Part shown: positions 10,371 to 20,400 of the stretch, piece by piece
Layout of the letters: the number at the start of each line of letters is the position of its first letter
Numbering within the stretch: the first letter of the stretch is position 1
Source of the DNA: Crossaster papposus
Lineage: Eukaryota > Echinodermata > Asteroidea > Velatida > Solasteridae
Length of the DNA stretch: 64,000 bases
Direction: 5' to 3'
Assembly (NCBI GenBank): GCA_037893245.1
Contig: JBAIAA010000605.1
Span: 1,926,501 to 1,990,500 of the forward strand
The notes under the pieces: generated by a model
The model's database searches: none
Told to the model about the DNA's origin: nothing
Seen by the model: only the letters and a program-made list of their open reading frames with translations
Program-made: the position numbers and the translations under genes

Positions 10371-10987
10371 TGTGGCCATGGCTATGTCTATTGCCGTCAT
10401 GGGGCCATGGCTTTGTCTATTGCCGTCATGTGGCCATGGCTATGTCTATTGCCGTCATGTGGCCATGGCTATGTCTATTGCCATCATGTGGCCATGGCTA
10501 TGTTTATTGCCATCATGTGGCCATGGCTAAGTCTATTGCCATCATGTGGCCATGGCTAAGTCTATTGCCATCATGTGGCCATGGCTATGTCTATTGCCAT
10601 CATGTGGCCATGGCTATGTCTATTGCCACCATGTGGCCATGGCTATGTCTATTGTCACCATGTGGCCATGGCTATGTCTATTGCCACCATGTGGCCATGG
10701 CTATGTCTATTGCCACCATGTGGCCATGGCTATGTCTATTGCCATCATGTGGCCATGGCTTTGTCTATTGCCATCATGTGGCCATGGCTTTGTCTATTGC
10801 CATCATGTGGCCATGGCTATGTCTATTGCCGTCATGTGGCCATGGCTATGTCTATTGCCATCATGTGGCCATGGCTATGTTTATTGCCATCATGTGGCCA
10901 TGGCTAAGTCTATTGCCATCATGTGGCCATGGCTATGTCTATTGCCATCATGTGGCCATGGCTATGTCTATTGCCATCATGTGGCCA
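10371..10987 (+). repeat. 29-bp minisatellite, second block, about 21 units
   Basis: This is the continuation of the array after the LINE insert. It has the same unit but a different variant mix: the CCACCATGTGG variant is common between about 10620 and 10720, and in the main block I noticed it only near 9657. The block ends at gtggcca, followed by unique intron. Reverse-strand frames here are spurious. Confidence 0.97.
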
Positions 10988-12125
10988 CATGCCTAAAGGG
11001 GCAAGCAGTAGCTCTTGGCAAAATAGTGAAATGTTGCTGGATGCAAAAAATTTGGTCTTTGATAACAAATCTTTCAAAATTCTCCCAATTATTTTGTTCT
11101 GCATTCTATGATGTTACATTCACTTTGAACTATTTCCCATCTCTGGTTTTGACCCCAGCCTTGGCTATCTTTCTAGATTCTGAAATTGAAGCTGGAGATA
11201 AGTCCGAGATTTGATAAATCACATTCTACTGGGGTTTACCTTGTTTAAAGTAAACTGCATTGAGATGTCATCAATCATTGCTAAAGATATTCCTCAAAAG
11301 CCTTGGAACATGCATGAAGTTTATAAGTCCACGTTGGAGTAAAGGAATTTTAAATAAACCTATGACGACTTCAGGGACTTTTCTAAAAACAAAAAGGATA
11401 AATTCTGAAGAAAATTGAGAAAAAATGGCAAATCTTTTTGGGTTCCTATACATTTTCAATGGGCCGATTTTGCTTCTTGCCTCCCTCCGCCCTATTTATG
11501 CGCATGAATTTGAATTTATTAGGAAACCCGTCTACAGGTGTTGCATTTCAGGTGATTAGCATCCAAGTTGCAATTCTTACTATAATTCACCAAATCTTAA
11601 GTCTAAACTTGTTCTTGAGTCATGCAACTCCTCCCAGAGTATTATGTCCAGTGACACCAAACTAAGTAGACATACTCAGCAAGCCACTGGGTAGGTCATG
11701 GGTTACTAATAGTATATTGATTAGGTTGCTAATTACCCCGTTAATTAGGTTAAAGGTTTAATTTGCATATGCAATTAGGTAACTGTTTCCCTGTGTGCTT
11801 GACTTTATTGGTCATCTTTCCGTGTGTGGCACAGACTTTTATCTATAGTACAGTAAAATAACACGTTTATTTTCAACAAGCAAGTCTTAGGTGCAACTCG
11901 TCTAAAGTAGATTTTCTTTTCAGATAGGTGAATTTATGCAATAAATTTCCATTGATAAGTCGTTCTGACACAAACTACTACACTCAATCTTTCAATATAA
12001 TCAATCTAAATTGTTACGAACATTGAACTTGAATTCAAATGTTTGCAATAATTAATTTCAGATTGCCAGTCTGAAGTTTGAAGACTGTAAAGAGTTTTTT
12101 TTTGCTTTGGCTGTTTTGCCTTCAG
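10988..12125 (+). other. Intron downstream of the minisatellite, nothing recognised
   Basis: This is AT-rich intron with gatta/taatta repetition around 11710-11790. It ends in a T-rich tract with gccttcag. I found no exon-like frame with splice signals. Confidence 0.5.
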
Positions 12126-12263
12126 ATGGAGCTATTGCCATCAAGACAAGCGCTGAATGAGCTGATGTTGTGGATGGGTGCCCTGGAACGCATCTTAGAT
12201 GACCACAAGGAGAAGACATACGCCAGCTCTAGTGAGGTGGACGAAATGATGCAGACATACAGG
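12126..12263 (+). CDS. SYNE1: Nesprin exon 7, spectrin repeat helix A
   Basis: The exon has 138 bases and 46 residues, phase 0-0. Its acceptor is ttgccttcag and its donor gtgaga. MELLPSRQALNELMLWMGALERILDDHKEK matches the LPSRQAL..LMLW region I recall from human nesprin-1. It ends SEVDEMMQTYR, so helix B is split with exon 8, as elsewhere in the gene. Confidence 0.92.
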
Positions 12264-12489
12264 GTGAGATTATGTTTTTGTCTAATCCTTTTGCTAGTCC
12301 GATTGCTGCCCATAGCAATTTGGTTTCATCGGTCTACGTCTCTTTGTGTAGCTTTTAGATGGTTTGTTCATTTTCACTCTTGAACTTTAGTACACTCTTC
12401 AGGTCTCTTAGGGGCAATTCCGTAAATTCGGATGTACACAAGCTGCTATAGTTATGTGGTACATAACTATAGTTACGTTTAATGAGTTC

Positions 12490-12645
12490 CAAACACTAAG
12501 CCTCTGTACTGATGATGTCACACCTATGTGTGCTTTTTTATGGGAGCCAGTTTAGTACGAGTGTTTAGTAGTTCCCATAAAAGTGCACCTCTAAACAAAG
12601 TGCCGTCCTTAGTGTATAGGCTTATTACAGACCAAACTAAGGTGT
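12490..12645 (+). repeat. Dispersed repeat related to 24160-24295
   Basis: Both places carry CCTCTGTACTGATGATGTCA followed by a cac/tgtgctttctta/tggaagccagttt.gtacga series and a ccataaa or ccatag close. The inner arms (tatggga.ccagt...agtacc/cata) suggest a foldback. It is probably an undescribed small DNA element. Its borders are uncertain. Confidence 0.45.
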
Positions 12646-12652
12646 TGCCTCC

Positions 12653-13040
12653 TTAAAGGTAGGATACACCATTGGTAATTGCTTGAATCATCATGAATGG
12701 GTGGATTTAGGGAGTTGTTTTTTTTGGGAAATATCGTTTAACTGACCTTTTTGAAGTTTTACAATCATGGATGCTGAGAAAAGCAAAAACAACAGCGTTC
12801 GTTTTCAACCGGCGCCAGGCTGTGGTTCTTATTTTGTTCTTGTTTTTTTCGCGATCCCTGGAGGGCGATCGCAAATTTGTTTATATAAAATTGAATTTTT
12901 CAGAACAATTACAGGATATCTAGTGCAATATTTTTGCTGGATGCCTACAATCATTATTTACTCTTAAATAAGTAAGATATTTCCTGATAATTTGGTAGTA
13001 AAATTTGTCGATATCTGCAACTGGTGTTTCTTACTTTTAA
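12653..13040 (+). mobile_element. MITE family 2, complete copy
   Basis: The element is 388 bp, from TTAAAGGTAGGATACACCA to a TACTTTTAA-type right end. It carries all family 2 internal blocks. Its length equals that of the inverted copy at 35176-35563, which supports these borders. It has no coding capacity, and the short frame over it is spurious. Confidence 0.8.
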
Positions 13041-13895
13041 TGACCTTGTACATCACGTATGTTATATTTTACAGAATTTTCCTTTCATGATTTAATTTTA
13101 ACTATGGCTATGTCTATGGTCAGCCTGCTCACGCGTAGTTGTAATGGGCAAGCGCCTACATGTAGACAATAGCCACAGACAAGAGATTTAGACATTGCCC
13201 AATAGTCCATAGTTGTGTTTTGTGTGTGTGTTTAATTGCGTTTGTATTGACCGGCAATCGTGGTCGTCAGACAAAAGAATTGGGAGGCAAACAATGGGTC
13301 CACGATTGACACAACGTCCACGATCTCAACTCGTGTACAAATCCTATGGCGATCATCCGAAAACGTTCAAGTACAAACAAAAGAGGTAAGACGGTCGGAC
13401 AATGCCCTGCCACGATTGCCGGTCCATACATGACTGTGTGTGTGTGTGTGCGGTGCTATCTACAGCCATTTTGTCCAGTATTATTGGGAGAGTTGGGAGA
13501 GCTAGACCACTGGAAGAAGAAGGGTCTGTCCATAAATTAGGGGTCAAATTGTTCGTATTCCTGTTATATTTGACATAAGATTTATTTTTTATTTGATGCC
13601 TTTTATCTCCAAGAGTGATCACATAAAGCAAAGTACCTGCAAAACAAAACAAGTTCATTTACTTGTTAATGTAACAAGTTAATGTAACCGGGACACCCCC
13701 AAAAAGTCACACTATTGGACCCCTTATATATGGACTAACCCAGAAATATTGGAATGCGCTGCCAATGTTGCCTGACATTTACGCCAAAATGCTACATGGC
13801 TTCGTGCACATTCAGAATAATGAATATAATAAGTTGTGTGTATCTCAAACTATAGACTAAAACATTTAATGTTCTCATTTGTCATTTTCTAATAG
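13041..13895 (+). other. Intron before exon 8, no gene seen
   Basis: A (TG)n stretch near 13436-13450 and scattered CTATGG/CCATAG words are present. The ORF-sized frames here have no splice or coding support. It ends ttttctaatag. Confidence 0.45.
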
Positions 13896-14228
13896 GGTTA
13901 CAAGATTGATCTGTCCACCAAGCTCCTGACGGTGGAGTTTGTTAACCAATCCATTCTGCACATGAGTCAGGACATCGAGTCCAGACGCGAAGACAAAACG
14001 GACTTTGCTGAGCGTCTCGGCACCATGAACAAGCGCTGGCAGACCCTAAACGTGGCCATCTCAGAAGAGGTCAAGCACATGGACTCCCTGAGGAAGGACT
14101 GGGTGGAATATGAGCGCCAGGTTAAGGACCTGAATAGCTGGTTTGAGAAACAAGAGAACAAGTTGAGGAAGTGTAAGGGAAAAGTTGGGCACGAGACGAG
14201 CGTACAGCAGATCGTTAAGATGTGCCAG
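13896..14228 (+). CDS. SYNE1: Nesprin exon 8, spectrin repeats, strongly conserved
   Basis: The exon has 333 bases and 111 residues, phase 0-0, with donor gtgagt. It starts GYKIDLSTKLLTVEFVNQSIL, then IESRREDKTDFAERLGTMNKRWQ. Human nesprin-1, as I recall it, has KIDL..LTV.FVNQS, then SKR.DKTDFAE.LG.MNK.WQ at the same place. That makes this one of the clearest orthology anchors in the window. The rest (WVEYERQVKDLNSWFEKQEN) is the next helix A. Confidence 0.97.
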
Positions 14229-15043
14229 GTGAGTGTATTCTGGGTTACCACGTTTTTTAAAATTTACTTATTAACATTTGGATTTTTTTCATAATATGAA
14301 TTAAATTTTTTCTTCTATCCAAAATCCCACTGACTTTGTACAAATGAAATTGACACTTTACTCAATTCTTCATCACGCGTCTTAATTGTTCAAACTTGAT
14401 TATCACAAAGACGTAATACTGAAGATCGTAAGCAAAATAAAACAGACATTGTGATGACAAATTTGAATGACGTGTGGTATCTACTCCAAGACTGTTTGGC
14501 AGTATCCAATATCAAGAGAACTACGTATCACATCAAACTAAAACTTGGTCTGTGGATAGACGAATTCAATGGCGGCTTTGTTGCCCCTTCGCCGTTTGCA
14601 GCGCTGTTGCACTTTCCATTCTCTAGGAGGCCATGTGTTGTGTCAGACATCTGTCCACAAATCTATATTTTTCTATCAGAATATATTTTTTAAATGTTCA
14701 AAGTCAAACCTCTTTGTACTTTTTCGCAATAAACATTTAACAAAATTGACTCTAATTTCACTCAAGTGTGCATAAATATACGGCACGAAATTGCGAGAGA
14801 TTGCTTGTTATTTTATACTGGCCACCAAAATGGCCGCGTCCAATAAGGGCGCTCCTCCGTCCATAGACAAATTATTTTAAGGTTTAACTAAATTTGTAAG
14901 GACGTCATGATGACGGTGAAGTAATCACTTGTAAATTTCTGATTGTTTGTATGTTTGAAATTTATTTCAATGATAAATACTTCATCAAAAATGTTTGTAA
15001 AACTTAATTTTTGGGGGTTTAAATTTTTCCTTGCGCCTCTCAG
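14229..15043 (+). other. Intron between exons 8 and 9, no feature recognised
   Basis: This intron is AT-rich. I see no terminal inverted repeat, SINE head or coding signal. It ends ccttgcgcctctcag. Confidence 0.5.
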
Positions 15044-15352
15044 ACTATGGAAGACTCGATTGACTTGAAGCAATCAGACATTCACAAGATTCAGCAGACT
15101 GGTCTGGCCCTAGCCCCCAAAGACACCGTCCGACTAGCCATCCAGGACCTGGAGCGATCCAGGGACAGCCTGGGTAGCCTTCTCCGTGATGCACGGTCCC
15201 TGCTGGTTACATCCCTAGAGCAGTGGCGGATGTACCATGAGTGCCTTCAAGCTGTATCAGCAGCCCTGGGCAAAGCTGAGTATACCCTCAGTCGAGTGGG
15301 CATGGCCACCGGGACTGTAGATTCTCTGCAATTCCAGTTAAACAAATTCAAG
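15044..15352 (+). CDS. SYNE1: Nesprin exon 9, spectrin repeats
   Basis: The exon has 309 bases and 103 residues, phase 0-0, with acceptor cgcctctcag and donor gtgaga. It runs TMEDSIDLKQSDIHKIQQTGLAL, then LEQWRMYHECLQAVSAALGKAEYTLSRV. Human nesprin-1 has a NGLAL..., DQW..., EARYSLSR series at this point in my recollection. The repeat boundary falls between the L-E-Q-W helix and the preceding helix C. The donor is only eight bases from an inserted inverted-repeat element. Confidence 0.95.
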
Positions 15353-15360
15353 GTGAGATG

Positions 15361-15793
15361 CGGTTAAACGGTTACGCGGTTAACCAACCGTTCAAACGGT
15401 TACACGGTTACATTTTTCCTGTTCGGTTTTTGTTTTTTTAATAAAAGAAACCCCACCAATAGACAACTTTGCCTGGGTTTCGTTGGAGCAGGTCACAAAT
15501 AGTACAATTGATTAAATTTTGTATGGACATTTCTGATAGCTTATCTAACATATAGCCAGTCGGCCTACAAGATTTGATGCAGACAATTAGCAATCGCAAA
15601 ACTGCGATTATCAACGCGTACTATGCGCACACACTAAATTCCTTGATGAAACAGTGCTAATTAAATATGCAATGCAGGCCCATGCATTTTTTTTATATTT
15701 TTTTTTTGTTTTTTTGGTTACGGTTAACCGTTAACCGTAACCGCAAAACAACGGTTACGCGGATAATTTGATAACCGCAAACTTGCAGGCTTA
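15361..15793 (+). mobile_element. Inverted-repeat element with GGTTA motifs next to the exon 9 donor
   Basis: The left side is rich in CGGTTA (GCGGTTAAACGGTTACGCGG). The right side carries the complement (ACGGTTAACCGTTAACCG, then CGCGGATAA and AACCGC). An 8-bp direct repeat, GTGAGATG, lies at 15353-15360 and again at 15794-15801, as expected for a hAT-type target duplication. The ends are not symmetrical (the right end carries an extra CAAACTTGCAGGCTTA), so truncation at the left is possible. A GTTTCGTTGGAGCAGGTCAC end of MITE family 3 sits inside it. Confidence 0.6.
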
Positions 15794-15804
15794 GTGAGAT
15801 GAAA

Positions 15805-15886
15805 CATAGAATGCCATTGCCCAGTGGTTACGGAGTTCGACTCATGTGCGATGGTTCATGGGTTCGAACCCTGCCAGGAACATGGT
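15805..15886 (+). repeat. 5' part of a tRNA-derived SINE, split by the LTR element
   Basis: The head has an A-box-like ttgcccagtggttacggag and a B-box gggttcgaaccc. The SINE continues after the retrotransposon at 23770, where the typical body (gctcttgggcaagacactcaac, cacccaggagtataaa) is found. The last five bases, atggt, are the target-site duplication. Confidence 0.75.
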
Positions 15887-17436
15887 TGTCACATAGTCAC
15901 TATTAGTGACTCCATCGGACAAATAGAAATTAGGAAACCTGCCACACTCCCATGAAATAAATGAAAAATAGCTAGACAGTTCTCACTATTCCACGTACAA
16001 TATACAAACTTATTTATTAACACCGATCCATCCCCAAACAAACCCCAAATCTAATAGAATTTACAAAATACAAAATTCACAAGTTTCTTGACTTGTATAA
16101 ATTCAGGTACAGCTTTCCTCCAACTGCAATCAAAATTCAGGAATTCCTCTAACCTCCAATAAATTCACAATCTCCAAAATCTGGTACCAATACTTCCAAT
16201 AATCTCAAAACTTTCAAATTTCACTTGCAATTTTAACACACTTCAATTAAAATTATAGAATTCCTCCAACCTTCAATAAATTCACTATTTCCAAAATCGT
16301 GTATTCTCAATACTTCCAATAATCTCAAAACTTTCAAATTTCACTTGCAATTTTAACACACTCCAATTATATTAATTTCAATACCCGACGAAACTTTAGA
16401 GTACAACGACCGACTCTTAACTTTTCAATATATACTTAATCTTTTCTTTCCTTTTTTTGTTTTGTTTCTTCGTAATTTTACAACCCATACACTTTACTAT
16501 AATATCAAATAGCAATGGGTTAATGTTCCGAGATGGCCACGCGGTTTATAGATATAAAAGATGCTGGGCTAGGTGTTCCCGGTCACGTCTACAGATGTAT
16601 GTCGGCCCCCGACTCCCGTCCAAACAGATACCGGTGGTATGTCACTTGTAACAGGTACGGTAGTGGAAGTACAGGTAGACCTCGGGTAGACGTCGGCACC
16701 CAACAGAGAGGCTATTAAAAGTAGCCTACTTCAAATCCCGGACTTTCGTGCCATCTAGAGAATTAATATACCAAATCCAATTCACTACAAACCTTAAATG
16801 TTCAGTACTAAAAACCCCAATTATGTTATCCCCGTGTCTTCACAAAGACAATTACAATCATATTAAATGAATCGACATGAAATTGTTGACATATAAACCA
16901 AAATTATCAACTTACGGTTAGGAGTATCTTCACTCGAATAAATCAAAGGGTACTGCTTGTCATGAAAGGCTGTCAATAACAGCAAATTGTTTTTTAGCTA
17001 TCGTGGCGCATGAACAAGCCAATTTTGTCCTGCAATTTGTCGACCCTTCTACCATCGAGCTCTGATCTGATCTGATCTCTAACTGACTAGGCCGCACCCC
17101 AAGAATTGCTGACCAAATACTTCAGGCTCACTAACCATGGCACAACACACATACCAACAACACCCATACAATCAGCATTCAACCATACATCACATATATG
17201 TCCTTATAAGGCCTATTCACTCAGCTGCGAAAGGAGTAGCATGTGAGAGCAAGGAATTATTACATATTCATGAGTTGAAGCTTCTAGCCAATCGGGACAT
17301 CATTATTACATATTCATGAGTTGAAGCTTCTAGCCAATAGGGACATCATGAAAAATAAGTACACACAGAGGCCAACTTAAAGGGGCAACTTAATAAACTT
17401 ACTTCTACAATATAAAAATATGAATCAATTGTGACA
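15887..17436 (-). mobile_element. LTR of Gmr1-type retrotransposon (3' LTR in element sense)
   Basis: This LTR is 1,550 bp, starting TGTCACATAG and ending CAATTGTGACA with inverted ends TGTCAC/GTGACA. It is the same length as the LTR at 22220-23769, and I found no difference in the stretches compared. It contains internal tandem duplications: an about 120-bp unit around 16140-16380 and an about 46-bp ttattacatattcatgag unit at 17256-17350. Short frames inside it occur in both copies and are not genes. Confidence 0.97.
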
Positions 17437-17454
17437 TTTCACCCCCCTTTAAAA
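17437..17454 (-). other. Polypurine tract of the LTR element
   Basis: In element sense the sequence is AAAGGGGGGTGAAA directly before the LTR, preceded by a run of A/T. Its position next to the LTR is as expected for the plus-strand primer of reverse transcription. Confidence 0.8.
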
Positions 17455-17492
17455 AAAATGTATTTATACATTTTTCTCATTATGCTGTTGGC

Positions 17493-20400
17493 TCAAGAAC
17501 GACTGAGAAAGTCAGCTCCTATATTGTCACTTCCTTTAATGGCTTCAATGTGAAACCTGTAGGGCTGCAGGGCGAGTGCCCAACGCATTATCCTTCCATT
17601 AGCCATTTTAGCCTTCTGTAGAAAAGTCAGGGGTTGGTGATCGGTTTCAAGAGTGAAACGTCTGCCATAAAGATATGGCTCAAACTTTCGAACAGCCCAC
17701 ACAATGGCGAAACACTCTTTTTCCATTACAGAGTAATGTATCTCTCTAGGAAGAAGCTTTTTGCTAGCGTAAGCTACAGGAAATTTCTCACTGTTGTGTA
17801 TTTGTAGTAGGACAGCTCCGAGTCCTAAGTGTGAGGCATCTGTCCTTAGAATGAAATCCTTGTTGAGATCAGGGAGATGAAGAATGGGCGAACTAGTGAG
17901 CTTATCCTTGAGAGTGGAAAAAGCTTGTTGTTGACTTGTTTCCCAACAGATTTTGTTTGACTCCTTGTTTTTTGTTTTGTCAGTCAAGGGGACGGCAATC
18001 ACAGAATAGTTGGGAATGAACTTTCGATAATAATTGGTCATACCAAGAAATGATCTGAGTTGTTTCTTAGTTTCTGGTTGTTTGGCTTGCTGTATGGTGA
18101 GTATTTTCTCAGGTCTAGGTTGTACGAGACCTTTGCCAATTACATGACCTAGAAATTCAACTTGTTCTTGTGCGATGAAGCATTTGCTGGGTCGAGCTGT
18201 CAAGTTTGCGGATCTCAGCTTGCGGAATAACTCTTTCAATATTTGAACATGACGTTCCCAAGATGTTGTATGGACTAATATGTCATCAATGTAATTAATC
18301 ACACATTTCTGATCTCTGAGGAGTTTGCGCATGATTCTACTAAAAGTTGCGGGCGCATTCACTAACCCAAAAGGCATTACAGTGAACTGAAACAGACCAT
18401 CAGGTGTGGTAAACGAGGTAAGTTGCTTGGATGACTTGTCCATTGGTACCTGCCAGTAACCTTTACTCAAATCGATCTTGGTGAAATAATTGTCATTGGC
18501 CAGTTTTGTGAATAATTCCTCCTGATCTGGGATAGGTTCGGCATCAAAGACAGAAACTTGATTTAGTTTTCTATAATCCACACAGAATCGATTGGATCCA
18601 TCAGGCTTTTTGATCAAGACTATAGGTGAAGAAAAAGGGGCATTGGATGGTTCTACGACTCCCATTTGTAACATTGTGCTCACCTCTTCTTTCACTGTGT
18701 TTCTTAAGGCATGGGGTAGTGGGTATGGCTTACTTCGTATTGGCTCATTCTTGTGAAGTGTGATGGTGTGTTGTCCTAAAGTAGTTCTCCCAGGCAAATC
18801 TGTGAGAGTATCTCGGTAGTTCCCGAGGAGTCTGTTGATTTCACTTCGTTGATCTGGATGGAGAGATGGGTTGATGTTGACATCCTTGATCGTCTCCTTG
18901 GCTATTAAAGGATGGAGCTGTAAAAGATTCTCATTGGACATTGAAATGGTGTTATGAGATTCAGAAGTATTATCATGATCAGACTCAATTACAGCGGTAC
19001 CTACTATCTCAAATATACACTGGGACGTTGTACTAGGAATGTCTAAACTGTTGGTCAGCTCTTCTGATCTTTCACAGTACTTTTTTAGTAGATTGGCATG
19101 GAACACTTTGGATTTTCCATTAAGGTCAATCCGGTAGTCCATGGAGCCGATCTTATCAAGGATTGGAAAAGGACCTTTCCACTGAAGGAGAAGTTTATTT
19201 CTATCTGTCGGTAAGAGCAGAAGGACCTGATCTCCGACAGAGAAACTTCTTGCCTTACTCCGCTTGTCATAATGATGTTTGTACCTAGCACTAGACTTCT
19301 GAAGCGCTTCATGGGCAGTCTGACAAGTATTTTCTAACCTTTCCCTCAAATCTAGGATGTATTGGTAGGTTGATTTGGTCTCCACTGTGTCAACCTCTCC
19401 TGTCCACAATTCACGCAGAATAGTCATGGGACCTCTCACATGACGACCATAGAGCAGCTCAAATGGAGAAAATCCAAGGCTCTCTTGTGGTGCCTCTCTT
19501 ACTGCAAATAGAAGTGGGTTAATATAACGATCCCAATCCTTGGGTCGTTCTGCACACATGCGTCTAAGCATTTGCTTAAGGGTGCCATTAAAGCGTTCCA
19601 CCAACCCATTGCAGATAGGATGGTATGGAGTGGTAGTAAGCTGGCGCACAGAAAGAAGCTTGCTCACCTGTTTCATGATTTCAGATGTAAATTGTGACCC
19701 TTGATCGGTAAGCATCTGTTTTGGAACCCCAACTCGGGTGAAAACACCAACTAAGGCTTCTGCCACTCGTTCTGCTTCAATACTAGGAAGAGGTACTGCC
19801 TCAGGGTATCGTGTGGCGTAATCAATGATGGTAAGTATATATCTGTTGCGGCCTTCTGTCATAGGGTGAATAGGACCAATGATATCTACTGCAATTCGGT
19901 CGAAAGGAGTTTCAATCAAGGGCATGCTGCCGAGAGGAACTTTGGTTACTCTACCCTTAGGAACCGTCCTTTGGCAAACATCACAGGATCTACAATACCG
20001 AGTAATATCTGCTGTCATCCCCGGCCAAAAGAAATTTGTGAGAACCCTGTCAGTTGTCTTCTTAGGTCCTTGATGACCACCTAATATTGTTTCGTGAGCC
20101 ATACGCATCACCTGTGTGCGATGCACTTGAGGAACAACAACTTGCTGAAAGATGTTACCAAATTCCACATTTGGAGCCTGAAATTGTCTATACAATATTC
20201 CATTCTGATATAGAAATCGGGACGTAGCCTGACTTCGACTAACCTTCTCAACCCGAGTTTCAGCCAGTTCTCTACTTCGGAGAAGAGTGGGATCCTCCTG
20301 TTGAGCCTTCTTTAGTCCTTCAGTGGTAACGATGTGATCCATTGGTTTCGGAACTTTCAGGGAGCGAAAGGGCTTGGTGTGTTGAGCCTTCGTCTGAGCC

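Noticed and set aside
6926..10996. Many long open frames with WPWLCLLPSCGHG / MAMAMSIAIM repeats
   Set aside because: They are produced by a 29-bp tandem repeat without stops in any + frame. The three frames are equally open, and there is no splice or codon signal.
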